From NCBI RefSeq assembly GCF_003233655.1, contig NZ_CP029829.1:124001-188000 (forward strand): DNA of 64,000 nt, written 5' to 3'. Of this stretch, positions 25,323 through 35,744 are shown in pieces. The translations under genes and the position numbers were made by a program. This DNA comes from Azospirillum ramasamyi. Lineage in GTDB: Bacteria; Pseudomonadota; Alphaproteobacteria; Azospirillales; Azospirillaceae. Each line of letters begins with the position of its first letter. Within the stretch, counting starts at the first letter, position 1. The notes under the pieces were generated by a model. That model was not told the DNA's origin and made no database searches. It saw only the letters and a list, made by a program, of their open reading frames with translations.

Positions 25323-26258
25323 TCAGGCCCCGTACACGCGGTCGAGATCCGCGTCGGTGAAGTGGTAGTCGGTCGAGCAGAACTGGCAGGTCACCTCGAC
25401 CCGGCCGTCGTCGATCTTCAACTCCTGCACCTCTTCGCGGGGCAGGCTGCGCAGCATGGTCTCCACCCGCTCGCGCGAGCAGCGGCAGCCGAAGCGCAGC
25501 GCATGGCCCTCGTAGACCCGCACGCCGTCCTCGTGGAACAGGCGGAAGAGCAGGTCGGACGCGCTGAGGTCGGTCGACAGCAGCTCGTCGCCGGTGACGC
25601 TGGCCATCAGCGCCATGGCGCGGCGCCAGTCGTCTTCCTTGTCGGACGCCACCAGACCCTGCTCCTGCGGCAGGCGCTGGATCATGATGCCGCCGGTGCG
25701 CCACTGGCCCGGCGTGCCGTCCGGCTTCACCTCGCGGTCGACCGAGACGGTCAGGCCGGTGTCGATCTGCTCGGACTGGCGGAAGTAATGCTGGACGCAG
25801 TCGGTCAGCGTCTTGCCGTACAGCTCGACGATGCCCTGGTAACGGTCGGTGTCCTGACCCTGGTCCACGGTGAAGGCGATGTACCCTTTGCCGAGCAGGG
25901 CCGCGGCCGGCGCGATCTCCACATCGGTTTCGGCCTTGGCGACCGCCTCGGGGTCGAACTGGGCATAGGCGCGCACGTCGCCGACCGAGGTGACGTCGGC
26001 CACCATCAGGCGGATCGGCCCCTCACCCTTGGTCTGCAGGGTGAAGATGCCCTCGTATTTCAGCATGCTGGCGAGCAGCACGGCGAGCGTCGCCGTCTCC
26101 GCCAGGAAGCGGGCGACGGTGGGCGGATAGTCGTGGCGGGTCAGGATCTCGTCGATCGCCGGCCCCATCTTGACGACGCGGCCGCGCAGGCGCGACGCCT
26201 CGATCTGGAACGGCAGGACGAAATCATCGGTGAGCGGGCGGACGGAAGGATCGTCCAT
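25323..26258 (-). CDS. hslO: Redox-regulated chaperone Hsp33
   Basis: A cytoplasmic holdase activated by oxidative unfolding, 311 residues. The C-terminal zinc switch is intact: CRC in RFGCRCSRER and CQFC in TCQFCSTDY, the CxC plus CxxC pattern. The N-terminal substrate-binding domain includes GPIRLMVADVTSVGDVRAYA. The start at 26258 (MDDPSVRPL) fits the family. It lies downstream of argF, but a perfect 16-bp hairpin at 26387-26429 separates them. Confidence 0.96.
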   Translation of the reverse strand: MDDPSVRPLTDDFVLPFQIEASRLRGRVVKMGPAIDEILTRHDYPPTVARFLAETATLAVLLASMLKYEGIFTLQTKGEGPIRLMVADVTSVGDVRAYAQFDPEAVAKAETDVEIAPAAALLGKGYIAFTVDQGQDTDRYQGIVELYGKTLTDCVQHYFRQSEQIDTGLTVSVDREVKPDGTPGQWRTGGIMIQRLPQEQGLVASDKEDDWRRAMALMASVTGDELLSTDLSASDLLFRLFHEDGVRVYEGHALRFGCRCSRERVETMLRSLPREEVQELKIDDGRVEVTCQFCSTDYHFTDADLDRVYGA

Positions 26259-26386
26259 AGGGCGGATTCCTTAAGACAGAGACCGGCGATGCAGGCGTAG
26301 GGCCGAAGATCGGAGCGGAGCAGGGCCGAATCAAGGCCGGCAGGGCACCCATGCACGGGGGTGGCCTGTGGTGAGGGGGAGTTGGG

Positions 26387-26429
26387 CCCCACCTAACCTC
26401 CCTCGCTGGGCGGGGGAGGTTAGGTGGGG
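26387..26429 (-). terminator. Perfect 16-bp hairpin between argF and hslO
   Basis: Stem 26387-26402 with 26414-26429, perfectly paired, with an 11-base loop, 20 bases past the argF stop. It is one of the strongest hairpins in the window. With no U-run it may act through Rho, or protect the argDF mRNA 3' end. Confidence 0.65.
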
Positions 26430-26448
26430 GGCTAACGCCAGCAAAACG

Positions 26449-27390
26449 TCAGTCCAGCACGCCCATGCACCAGCCGAGGATGGCCTTCTGGGCGTGCAGG
26501 CGGTTTTCCGCCTCGTCCCAGACCACCGAATGGCGGCCGTCGATCACGCCGTCGGTCACTTCCTCGTTCCGGTGGGCCGGCAGGCAGTGCATGAACAGCG
26601 CATCGGGGTGGGCGTGCGCCATCAGCGCCTCGTTCACCTGATAGGGGGCGAGGATCGCCGCGCGCTCGTCCACGTCGGTGTTGTGCATCGAGGCCCAGGC
26701 GTCGGTGATGACGCATTCGACCCCGCGCACCGCCTCTTCCGGCGAATCGGTGACGACCAGGCGGCCGGTGCCCTCGCGCTCCGCCCAGGCCAGCAGTTCC
26801 GGCGACGGGCCGTAGACGGTCGGGCAGGCGAGCCGCAGCTCGAAGCCGAAACGCACGGCGGCATGCGCCCAGCTGACCGCGACGTTGTTGCAGTCGCCGA
26901 TCCAGGCGACGGTCCGGCCGTTGATCGGACCGCGATGCTCCTCGAAGGTCATCAGATCGGCCATGATCTGGCAGGGGTGGGTCTGGTCGGTCAGGCCGTT
27001 GATGATGGGCACGCTGGCATGGGCGGCCAGCTCATGCACCCGCTCCTCGCCGGTGGTGCGGACCATCACCGCATCGACGAAGCGCGACAGCACGCGGGCG
27101 GTGTCGCCGATGGTTTCGCCGCGGCCCAACTGCATGTCGTCGGGCTTCAGCACCACGACGTTGCCGCCGAACTGCTGCATGCCGACCTCGAACGACACGC
27201 GGGTGCGGGTCGAGGGCTTTTCGAAGATCAGGGCCAGCGAGCGGCCGGCCAGCAGGGTGGAATGGGCCAGCCGGTCCTTCTTCAGGTCGGCCTTGATGCG
27301 CACGGCATGGTCGAGCAGGCGGCGCAGCGTGGCGCCGTCCAGCCGGTCGATGTCGAGAAAATGCCGAACGTTGCTGTTGTTGCCGCTCAT
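26449..27390 (-). CDS. argF: Ornithine carbamoyltransferase
   Basis: Arginine biosynthesis: carbamoyl phosphate plus ornithine gives citrulline. The 313 residues contain the carbamoyl-phosphate motif [15 protein letters not shown], the HPCQ motif and the ornithine/catalytic motif [12 protein letters not shown]. The ATG at 27390 overlaps the argD stop by ATGA, so the two are translationally coupled. The ribosome site (GGAG) lies in the argD coding end. argDF pairing is typical of alphaproteobacteria. Confidence 0.97.
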   Translation of the reverse strand: MSGNNSNVRHFLDIDRLDGATLRRLLDHAVRIKADLKKDRLAHSTLLAGRSLALIFEKPSTRTRVSFEVGMQQFGGNVVVLKPDDMQLGRGETIGDTARVLSRFVDAVMVRTTGEERVHELAAHASVPIINGLTDQTHPCQIMADLMTFEEHRGPINGRTVAWIGDCNNVAVSWAHAAVRFGFELRLACPTVYGPSPELLAWAEREGTGRLVVTDSPEEAVRGVECVITDAWASMHNTDVDERAAILAPYQVNEALMAHAHPDALFMHCLPAHRNEEVTDGVIDGRHSVVWDEAENRLHAQKAILGWCMGVLD

Positions 27391-28544
27391 CCCACGCACT
27401 CCTGCGCCGTCCGGTCGAGAATCCCGACGGCTTCGTTCACTTCGGCTTCGCCGATGGTCAGGGGCGGCAGCAGCCGCACCACGTTGTCGCCGGCCGGAAC
27501 CGACAGCAGGCCGTTGGCGCGCAGCTTCGCCACCACCTCGCCGACCGGCTGGCCCAGCTTGAGGCCCAGCATCAGGCCCTGGCCGCGCAGCTCCAGGAAC
27601 ATCCCCGGATGCTTGGCGATCAGTTCCTCCAGGCGTCCGCGCAGGGAGGCCGAGGTCTTCCGCACGTCGTCCAGGAAGCCCGGGGCCAGCACCACGTCCA
27701 GCACGGCGTTACCGACGGCGGTCGCCAGCGGGTTGCCGCCATAGGTGGAGCCGTGGGTGCCGGCGGTCATGCCCGAGGCCGCGCGCTCCGTCGCAAGGCA
27801 GGCGCCGAGCGGGAAGCCGCCGCCGATGCCCTTGGCGACGCACATGACGTCCGGAGTGATGCCGGCCCATTCATGGGCGAACAGCTTGCCGGTGCGGCCC
27901 ATGCCGCACTGGATTTCGTCCAGGAACAGCAGCAGGCCATGCTCGTCGCACAGGGCGCGCAGGCCGCGCAGGAACTCCACCGAGCCGGCGCGGATGCCGC
28001 CCTCGCCCTGGATCGGCTCGACGCAGATGCCGCCGGTCGCGGGCGTGATGGCGGCGCGCACGGCATCGAGGTCGCCGAAGGGCACCTGGTCGAAGCCGTC
28101 CAGCAGCGGGTCGAAGCCATGCACCAGCTTCTCCTGCTTGGCGGCCGAGATGGCGCCCAGCGTGCGGCCGTGGAAGGCCTGCTCGAAGGTGATGATGCGG
28201 TTCTTCTGCGGGTTGCCGGATTCATAATGGTACTTGCGGACGGCCTTGGCGCCGCATTCCCACGCTTCAGCACCGGAGTTGGTGAAGAACACGGTGTCGG
28301 CGAAGGTGGCCTCGGTCAGGCGCTTGGCGAGGCTCTCCTGCCCGGCGACCCGGAACAGGTTGGAGGTGTGCCACAGCTTCTTCGCCTGCTCGGTCAGCTT
28401 TTCCACCAGATAGGGATGCGCGTGACCCAGGGCGTTCACCGCGACGCCGGCGGCGAAGTCGAGAAATCGTCGCCCGTCGGTCGCGTACAGATACGGACCT
28501 TCACCGCGCTCGAACACGACGTCGGCGCGGGCGTATGTGGGCAT
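27387..28544 (-). CDS. argD: Acetylornithine aminotransferase
   Basis: PLP enzyme converting N-acetylglutamate semialdehyde to N-acetylornithine; it may also act on succinyldiaminopimelate. The 385 residues show the class III aminotransferase pattern: [34 protein letters not shown], the PLP aspartate in [12 protein letters not shown], and the Schiff-base lysine in [14 protein letters not shown]. The ATG at 28544 ([14 protein letters not shown]) is the family N-terminus; upstream in-frame sequence is not conserved-looking. Its leader carries a promoter and a hairpin with a U-run (28573-28646). argF follows with overlap. Confidence 0.96.
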   Translation of the reverse strand: MPTYARADVVFERGEGPYLYATDGRRFLDFAAGVAVNALGHAHPYLVEKLTEQAKKLWHTSNLFRVAGQESLAKRLTEATFADTVFFTNSGAEAWECGAKAVRKYHYESGNPQKNRIITFEQAFHGRTLGAISAAKQEKLVHGFDPLLDGFDQVPFGDLDAVRAAITPATGGICVEPIQGEGGIRAGSVEFLRGLRALCDEHGLLLFLDEIQCGMGRTGKLFAHEWAGITPDVMCVAKGIGGGFPLGACLATERAASGMTAGTHGSTYGGNPLATAVGNAVLDVVLAPGFLDDVRKTSASLRGRLEELIAKHPGMFLELRGQGLMLGLKLGQPVGEVVAKLRANGLLSVPAGDNVVRLLPPLTIGEAEVNEAVGILDRTAQECVG

Positions 28545-28572
28545 AACGACGGGGATCACGGCTTTGGTCTCC

Positions 28573-28609
28573 AAAAAAGGAAAATCCGGCGGCCATGCCT
28601 GACCGCCGG
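28573..28609 (-). promoter_or_regulatory. Hairpin plus U-run in the argD leader (terminator or attenuator)
   Basis: On the minus strand a 7-bp GC stem (CCGGCGG / CCGCCGG, 28603-28609 with 28586-28592, 10-base loop) is followed by ATTTTCCTTTTTT, an intrinsic-terminator layout. It lies just after the predicted argD transcription start and before the argD ATG. It may be the terminator of the upstream ABC-2 permease gene, a promoter-proximal attenuator of argDF, or both. Confidence 0.55.
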
Positions 28610-28617
28610 GAACGGCA

Positions 28618-28646
28618 AATATCCGGAGAACGGTGGGGTCTGTCAA
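28618..28646 (-). promoter_or_regulatory. Probable argD promoter
   Basis: On the minus strand TTGACA (28641-28646), a 17-base spacer and GATATT (28618-28623) form a strong consensus promoter. Transcription would start near 28611, immediately before the leader hairpin. Confidence 0.65.
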
Positions 28647-28683
28647 CGGACAGGGCGGAAAAGTCGCGGCAAGCGCGGATGCT

Positions 28684-29487
28684 TTACGCCTTAAGCTTGT
28701 AGCCGGTCTTGAACATGCGCCAGGCGAGCCACCACAGGCCGGCATTCACGCCCAGCATCACGGCGACGCCCAGCCAGCGCGCGCTGTCGGACGTGCCGAT
28801 GAAGCCGTAGCGGAAACCGTCGATCATGTAGAAGAACGGGTCGAAATGGGCGATCCACCAGAAGACCGGCGGCAGCGTTTCGACCGAATAGAAGGTGCCG
28901 GACAGGAAGGACAGCGGCGTCACCACGAAGTTGGTCACCGCGGCGATGTTGTCGAACTTGTCCGACCAGACGCCGCCGACCAGACCCAGCAGCGACAGCA
29001 GCATCGACGCCATCACCGCATGGAACAGGACGAAGCCCGGATGCGGCATCTGCATCGGGATCACCGCCCAGATGGCGAGGCCGGTCACCAGCCCGACCAC
29101 GATGCCGCGGGTGACGCCGCCCAGCACGAAGCCGCTGACCAACTCCATCGGCGACAGCGGCGGCATCAGGATGTCGACGATGTTGCCCTGGACCTTGGCG
29201 ATCACGATGGAGGAGGAGGTGTTGGCGAAGGCGTTCTGCACCATCGCCATCATGATCAGGCCGGGCGCCAGGAATTGCAGGTAGGGCGTCTCTCCGACCA
29301 TCCGCACGGCGGAACCGAGCGACAGGGCGAACACCGCGTAATAGAGCAGGGTCGTCACCACCGGAGCCCAGATGGTCTGCTGGTGCACCTTGACGAAGCG
29401 CCGTACCTCGCGTGCGTAGAGCGTCCACAGGCCGATCCAGTTGACGGAACCGACGTTGCGCGGCATGGGAGGAAGGGGAAGGGTCAT
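28684..29487 (-). CDS. ABC-2 type transporter permease
   Basis: A 267-residue inner-membrane permease of the ABC-2 family (NodJ/DrrB-like size). It has six hydrophobic segments, for example [34 protein letters not shown], and the C-terminal [18 protein letters not shown]. The family exports polysaccharides, drugs or lipids together with a separate ATPase. No ATPase gene is adjacent in this window, so the partner is elsewhere. Start choices are ATG at 29487 or 29466; neither has a good ribosome site. It is divergent from recX. Confidence 0.9.
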   Translation of the reverse strand: MTLPLPPMPRNVGSVNWIGLWTLYAREVRRFVKVHQQTIWAPVVTTLLYYAVFALSLGSAVRMVGETPYLQFLAPGLIMMAMVQNAFANTSSSIVIAKVQGNIVDILMPPLSPMELVSGFVLGGVTRGIVVGLVTGLAIWAVIPMQMPHPGFVLFHAVMASMLLSLLGLVGGVWSDKFDNIAAVTNFVVTPLSFLSGTFYSVETLPPVFWWIAHFDPFFYMIDGFRYGFIGTSDSARWLGVAVMLGVNAGLWWLAWRMFKTGYKLKA

Positions 29488-29653
29488 CGCGTCACGATCT
29501 GCCTTTAGGAACCCGGTGCCGGCGGCGATCGCCGGAGGAACCGGGGCTGTTTCGCCAGGAAAGGGCGCCGGGAAGGTCACGGACTGCCGAGAAAGTCACG
29601 GACTTTACTTGCGGCCCACCAGTCCGGCAACCGCCGCCGCCGAAGGGACTGCC

Positions 29654-30232
29654 ATGAACACCGACGACAAGCGCCTGTCTTCGCCGGCCCGCAAGCCGCC
29701 CAAGCGCGTAACGCCCCAGTATCTGGAGAACGCGGCACTGCATTATCTGGAACGCTTCGCCAGTTCGACGGCCAACCTGCGCCGGGTGCTGATGCGCAAG
29801 GTCGACCTGTCGGCCAAGGCCCACGGCACCGACCGCGAGGAGGGCGCCCGCTGGATCGACGAGCTGCTGGCCCGCTATGTCCGCAGCGGCCTGCTGAACG
29901 ACGAGACCTATGCCCGGATGCGGACCGAAAGCCTGCACCGGCGCGGCGCCTCCACCCGGCTGATCGCGCAGAAGCTGGCCGGCAAGGGCATCGGCCGCGA
30001 CGAGGCCGACAAGGCGCTGGACAGCCTGCGCGAGGATGTCGGGCCGGATCTGGACCTCACCGCGGCGCTGGCGCTGGCCAAGCGGCGGCGGCTGGGGCCG
30101 TACCGGCGGCCGGAGCAGCGGGAAGCCCACCGCGGGAAGGACATGGCGGCGCTGGGGCGTGCCGGATTCGGCTATGAGATCGCCCGCCGCGTGGTGGATG
30201 CGGAGAACCCGGAGGATGTGCTGGGGGAGTGA
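29654..30232 (+). CDS. recX: RecX-family regulatory protein
   Basis: A 192-residue basic helical protein of the RecX family, which modulates RecA filaments. Three-helix repeats are recognisable: NAALHYLERFASSTANLRRVLMR, VRSGLLNDETYARMRTES and IAQKLAGKGIGRDEADKAL. It is not next to recA here, which is common in alphaproteobacteria. The ATG at 29654 has GAAGGGA upstream. Function is assigned from family resemblance, which is moderate in this divergent group. Confidence 0.85.
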   Translation: MNTDDKRLSSPARKPPKRVTPQYLENAALHYLERFASSTANLRRVLMRKVDLSAKAHGTDREEGARWIDELLARYVRSGLLNDETYARMRTESLHRRGASTRLIAQKLAGKGIGRDEADKALDSLREDVGPDLDLTAALALAKRRRLGPYRRPEQREAHRGKDMAALGRAGFGYEIARRVVDAENPEDVLGE

Positions 30233-30404
30233 GCGCTCTCACGCTGCCCCCGGAAACGACGAAACGCGCGGCACCCTTTCGGATGTCGCGCGCCGCTCTC
30301 TTACCGGGAGTCGGATTCGTCCTGTACGCGTCCTAAATTTCGTCAGCGGAGCGGCAAGCGCCCCGCCTCAGCACACCAAACGCGCCCCAGAAGCCGGGAA
30401 GCGA

Positions 30405-30704
30405 TCAGGCCGCGGCCTGCTGCTTCTCCTGGGCCTTGGAAATCCGGCGCTTGATGCGACGGGCATCCAGGCTCAGCACGGCGTCCTTCGCATCGAGCAG
30501 GAAGGCGTCGAGACCGCCCTTGTGCTCGATCGAGCGGATCGCGTTCACCGAGAGGCGCAGACGCACCAGCTGCCCCAGGCTGTCGCTGAGCAGCGACGTT
30601 TCCTGGAGGTTCGGCTGGAAGCGGCGGCGATTCTTGTTGTTGGCGTGGCTGACGTTGTTGCCAAACTGCGTGCCCTTGCCGGTCACGGAGCACCGACGTG
30701 CCAT
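30405..30704 (-). CDS. rpmB: 50S ribosomal protein L28
   Basis: A component of the large ribosomal subunit, 99 residues, highly basic. The start [20 protein letters not shown] and the core [12 protein letters not shown] are diagnostic. The Lys/Ala C-terminal extension is usual in alphaproteobacteria. A consensus promoter lies at 30773-30801 and AAAGGAT precedes the start codon. It is transcribed alone. Confidence 0.98.
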   Translation of the reverse strand: MARRCSVTGKGTQFGNNVSHANNKNRRRFQPNLQETSLLSDSLGQLVRLRLSVNAIRSIEHKGGLDAFLLDAKDAVLSLDARRIKRRISKAQEKQQAAA

Positions 30705-30772
30705 CGGACTGATCCTTTATTTTTGCAAATGAAACCCGGTAACGGACGGCCTGCCGCCCGAAGGAGGCCGCT

Positions 30773-30801
30773 ATATAGTCGAACAAAAGCGCCGTCGTCA
30801 A
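30773..30801 (-). promoter_or_regulatory. rpmB promoter
   Basis: On the minus strand TTGACG (30796-30801), a 17-base spacer and CTATAT (30773-30778) match the alphaproteobacterial housekeeping consensus nearly perfectly. The leader of about 60 bases to rpmB contains a GGCCT/AGGCC hairpin. Confidence 0.75.
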
Positions 30802-30937
30802 GCCGGGATCCGCGATGAGCCCATCAAAACCTGAGTCGTCGCGCGAAAGTGGAGAGTCGAAGCGCGGCGGCCTCTTCGATCTGGCGAAGAGACGCGCCGC
30901 ATCCGGTCCTTCTCTAAATGCCTTGTCCTGACGGGTG

Positions 30938-31657
30938 TCAGTTCACGGCGCTGGAGGTCTTCGGCGCCGGCTTGCCGGCACGGCGCGGAGCCGGCTTGGC
31001 GGCGGCCTTCGCCTCGGTGGCGGCAGGGGCGGCGGCCGGGACGGCGATGGGGGCGCCGAGCGGGGCGGCAATGGCGGCGACCGGGTCGGCCTTCTCGGCC
31101 TTCAGCGTCTCGACCAGTTCCTCGACCGGAACCTCGACCGGTTCGGCGGCAGCTTCGGCGACCGGGGCGACCGGGGCGGGTGCCGGTGCAGCTTCCGGGG
31201 CTTCGGCGACCGGAGCCGGGGCCGGAGCCTCGACCTTTGCCTCGACCTTCGCCTCGACCTTCGGCGTCTCGACCGCTGCCGGGGCGGGCGCCGGAACCTC
31301 GGCCTTCGGGGCCGGGGCGGCGACCGGGGCGGCGTCGCCGGCCGGAGCCGGCAGGGTGGTGATCTCGGCGGCGATCCTGGTGGAGACGTCCAGGAAGCCC
31401 TGCACGCTCTCGGTCACGCGGGCCTGGGTGGTGGACAGCCAGTCGCGCTGCAGCGCCGCCAGATCGGCAGGGGTGCGGGCCTTGCCCAGCCCGGCTGCCA
31501 GACGGCTGGCGTCGTTGACCGAAGCGGTCACGCCGTCGAACCAGCGGCGATAGCCGTCCTGGACCAGGGTGGCGACGCGCGCGGATTTGGCGGCGGTGGT
31601 CTGGGCGTTGGTCTTGAACAGGGTCAGGACGGCGGCGGGGGTCGGCTGAGCGGTCAT
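30938..31657 (-). CDS. Phasin-family protein (polyhydroxyalkanoate granule-associated)
   Basis: A 239-residue protein. The first 100 residues form an amphipathic helical phasin domain (LFKTNAQTTAAKSARVATLV, FDGVTASVNDASRLAAGLG, QARVTESVQGFLDVSTRIA). The rest is a low-complexity Ala/Pro/Glu/Val region with imperfect VEAKVEAKVEAPAPAP units and a basic Lys/Arg/Pro tail. Phasins coat PHA storage granules. The ATG at 31657 has GGGAGA upstream; an in-frame start at 31768 adds a Pro/Arg-rich non-family segment. The long acidic linker with basic tail could bridge granules to DNA, as in PhaF-type proteins, but that is inference. Confidence 0.8.
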   Translation of the reverse strand: MTAQPTPAAVLTLFKTNAQTTAAKSARVATLVQDGYRRWFDGVTASVNDASRLAAGLGKARTPADLAALQRDWLSTTQARVTESVQGFLDVSTRIAAEITTLPAPAGDAAPVAAPAPKAEVPAPAPAAVETPKVEAKVEAKVEAPAPAPVAEAPEAAPAPAPVAPVAEAAAEPVEVPVEELVETLKAEKADPVAAIAAPLGAPIAVPAAAPAATEAKAAAKPAPRRAGKPAPKTSSAVN

Positions 31658-31870
31658 GGCGTTGTCTCCCGTGGAAAAGGCACATTGGCGGAAACGGAAA
31701 GGCCGCTCCGGCGTAACCCCAGGAGACCGCGGGCACCCCGGCCCAGACGACGGACACCAAATCGACAATGCCGAATCGGCGCGCGCCGCCCCTTTCCCGC
31801 CCGACGCAGAATACCCTTATGACGAGTGCGGTGCAACGAATTTGTTGCGGTGCAACATAAGCTGAATGGT

Positions 31871-32869
31871 TTATGCGCCGCCCGGTTGGTCGAGGAAGCG
31901 CCCCAGCAGGGTGTGGGCCGCCGCCGTCGGAATCGTGGTGCCGGCGATCACCTCCGCCTCGAGTCGCGCCAGATCGGCGCGGACGGCGGGATGGGCGCGG
32001 AAACGGTCGATCAGCGTCTCGCGGATCTCGCTCCACAGCCAGGCCCGCGCCTGTTCGGCGCGGCGGGCTGCGCGGGCGCCGTTGGCCTCGGTCAGGGCCT
32101 TGTGCTCGCCGATGGTGTTCCACACCGTGTCGATCCCCACCTTCTGCACGGCGGAGCAGCTGAGCACCGGCACCCGCCAGTCGCCATGGCGCAGCAGGGC
32201 CAGCGCGTGGCGATAGTCGGCGACGGTGTGGCGTGCGGTGGCGGCGAGATCGCCGTCGGCCTTGTTGACGACGACGAGGTCGGCCAGCTCGACGATGCCC
32301 TTCTTGATGCCCTGCAGCTCGTCGCCGCCGGCCGGCAGCAGCAGCAGCATGAACAGATCCACCATGTCGGCGACCGCGGTTTCCGACTGGCCGACGCCGA
32401 CCGTCTCCACCACGATCACGTCGAAGCCGGCGGCCTCGCAGATCAGCATCGCCTCGCGCGTGCGCCGGGCCACTCCGCCCAGCGTCGCCCCGGCGGGAGA
32501 GGGGCGGATGAAGGCGTCGGCTTCGCGCGACAGATCGACCATGCGGGTCTTGTCGCCCAGGATCGAGCCGCCGGTGCGCTGCGACGACGGATCGACCGCC
32601 AGCACCGCGACCTTGTGCCCCAGCCCGATGACATGCAGGCCGAACGCCTCGATGAAGGTGGATTTGCCCACCCCCGGCACGCCGGAGATGCCGAGCCGCA
32701 CCGAGTTGCCGGTATGGGGCAGCAGGACCGCCAGCAGCGCATCGGCGGTGGCGCGATGGTCGGCGCGCGTCGATTCGATCAGCGTGATCGCCCGCGCCAG
32801 CGCCCGCCGGTCCCCCGACCGGACGGCTTCAGCGAGGCGGGCGGCGTCTTGCGGGAGGGGATCAGTCAT
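31871..32869 (-). CDS. meaB: MeaB/ArgK-type G3E GTPase, methylmalonyl-CoA mutase chaperone
   Basis: A P-loop GTPase that loads and protects the B12 cofactor of methylmalonyl-CoA mutase. The 332 residues show Walker A GVPGVGKSTFIEAFG, AVDPSSQRTGGSILGDKTRM (switch I), ETVGVGQSE (switch II/III) and the base-recognition motif NKAD. Older annotation called it ArgK, an arginine transport kinase. The mutase gene is not in the window. A small-molecule propionyl-CoA link with the nearby phasin is possible but not shown. Confidence 0.94.
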   Translation of the reverse strand: MTDPLPQDAARLAEAVRSGDRRALARAITLIESTRADHRATADALLAVLLPHTGNSVRLGISGVPGVGKSTFIEAFGLHVIGLGHKVAVLAVDPSSQRTGGSILGDKTRMVDLSREADAFIRPSPAGATLGGVARRTREAMLICEAAGFDVIVVETVGVGQSETAVADMVDLFMLLLLPAGGDELQGIKKGIVELADLVVVNKADGDLAATARHTVADYRHALALLRHGDWRVPVLSCSAVQKVGIDTVWNTIGEHKALTEANGARAARRAEQARAWLWSEIRETLIDRFRAHPAVRADLARLEAEVIAGTTIPTAAAHTLLGRFLDQPGGA

Positions 32870-32941
32870 GATTGCGGCATCGGTCGGTGCGAGGGGAGGG
32901 CTACCCTAACCGCGGAGCGTTCCCGGATAAAGCCTCTGGCA

Positions 32942-34582
<1,641 letters not shown>

Positions 34583-34658
34583 GTCGGGCACTCGGGCTGT
34601 TGGGCCTTCTTCGTTGGCGGGAGGCGGAGGAGGCTCGGGGAGGGGGCAACCGTCATCG

Positions 34659-35744
34659 TCACTCCGCCGCCTCCTTGCGCGCGGCCGCCGCCGCGCCGGC
34701 CTCGCCCGGCATCGCGGTGGACAGCTGGGCGATGGTCTTGCGCGGGTCGAAGGCGTCGCGCACCGCCTCGCCGATGAAGATCAGCAGGCTCAGCATGATG
34801 GCCAGCACGAAGAAGGCGGTCAGGCCCAGCCAGGGCGCCTGCAGGTTGGCCTTGCCCTGTGCCAGCAGTTCGCCCAGCGAGGGCGAGCCGGGGGGCAGGC
34901 CGAAGCCGAGGAAGTCCAGCGCCGTCAGCGTGGTGATCGAGCCGTTGAGGATGAAGGGCATGAAGGTCAGCGTCGCCACCATGGCGTTGGGCAGCACATG
35001 CCGCACCATGATGGTGACGTCGCTGGCGCCCAGCGCACGGGCGGCGCGCACGTAATCCAGGTTGCGCGCCCGCAGGAACTCCGCCCGCACCACATGGACG
35101 AGCGCGGTCCAGGAGAACAGCAGCAGCAGGCCCAGGAGCCACCAGAAGGTCGGCGTCACCACGCTGGCCAGGATGATCAGCAGGAACAGGGTCGGCAACC
35201 CCTGCCATATCTCGATGAAGCGCTGGAACAGCAGGTCGGTCAGGCCGCCGAAATACCCCTGCACCGCGCCGGCCGCCACGCCGATGACCGAGGAGAAGGC
35301 GGTCAGCACCAGACCGAACAGCACCGAGATGCGGAAGCCGTAGATCAGCCGCGCCGTCACGTCGCGCCCCTGGTCGTCGGTGCCCAGCCAGTTCTCGGCG
35401 GAGGGCGGGGCCGGAGCGGGGACCGGCAGATTGTAGTTGATGGTGCGGTAGCTGTAGGGGATCAGCGGCCAGATCATCCAGCCCTTGGAGTCGATCAGCT
35501 CGCGGACATAGGGGTCGCGGTAATCGGTCGCCGTATCGAACTCGCCGCCGAAGGTGGTCTCGGGATAGTTCTGGAAGACCGGCCAGTAATAGTGATTGTC
35601 GTAGCGGACCAGCAACGGCTTGTCGTTGGCGATGAACTCCGCCCCCAGCGAGAGGACGAACAGCACCAGGAAGATCCAGAAGGACCAGTAACCGCGGCGG
35701 TTCGCCTTGAAATTCGCCAGCCGGCGCCGGGTCAGCGGAGTCAT
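34659..35744 (-). CDS. yejE: Peptide/microcin C-type ABC transporter permease
   Basis: Inner-membrane permease of the Yej importer, 361 residues. It has an N-terminal hydrophobic helix after [20 protein letters not shown] and a long periplasmic loop rich in Tyr/Asp/Pro, both typical of YejE. The DppC-like core follows, with the EAA loop RAARALGASDVTIMVRHVLP. The ATG at 35744 shares one base with the yejB stop (TGATGA), so translation is coupled. The C-terminal tail is Ala/Lys/Glu-rich. Confidence 0.94.
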   Translation of the reverse strand: MTPLTRRRLANFKANRRGYWSFWIFLVLFVLSLGAEFIANDKPLLVRYDNHYYWPVFQNYPETTFGGEFDTATDYRDPYVRELIDSKGWMIWPLIPYSYRTINYNLPVPAPAPPSAENWLGTDDQGRDVTARLIYGFRISVLFGLVLTAFSSVIGVAAGAVQGYFGGLTDLLFQRFIEIWQGLPTLFLLIILASVVTPTFWWLLGLLLLFSWTALVHVVRAEFLRARNLDYVRAARALGASDVTIMVRHVLPNAMVATLTFMPFILNGSITTLTALDFLGFGLPPGSPSLGELLAQGKANLQAPWLGLTAFFVLAIMLSLLIFIGEAVRDAFDPRKTIAQLSTAMPGEAGAAAAARKEAAE

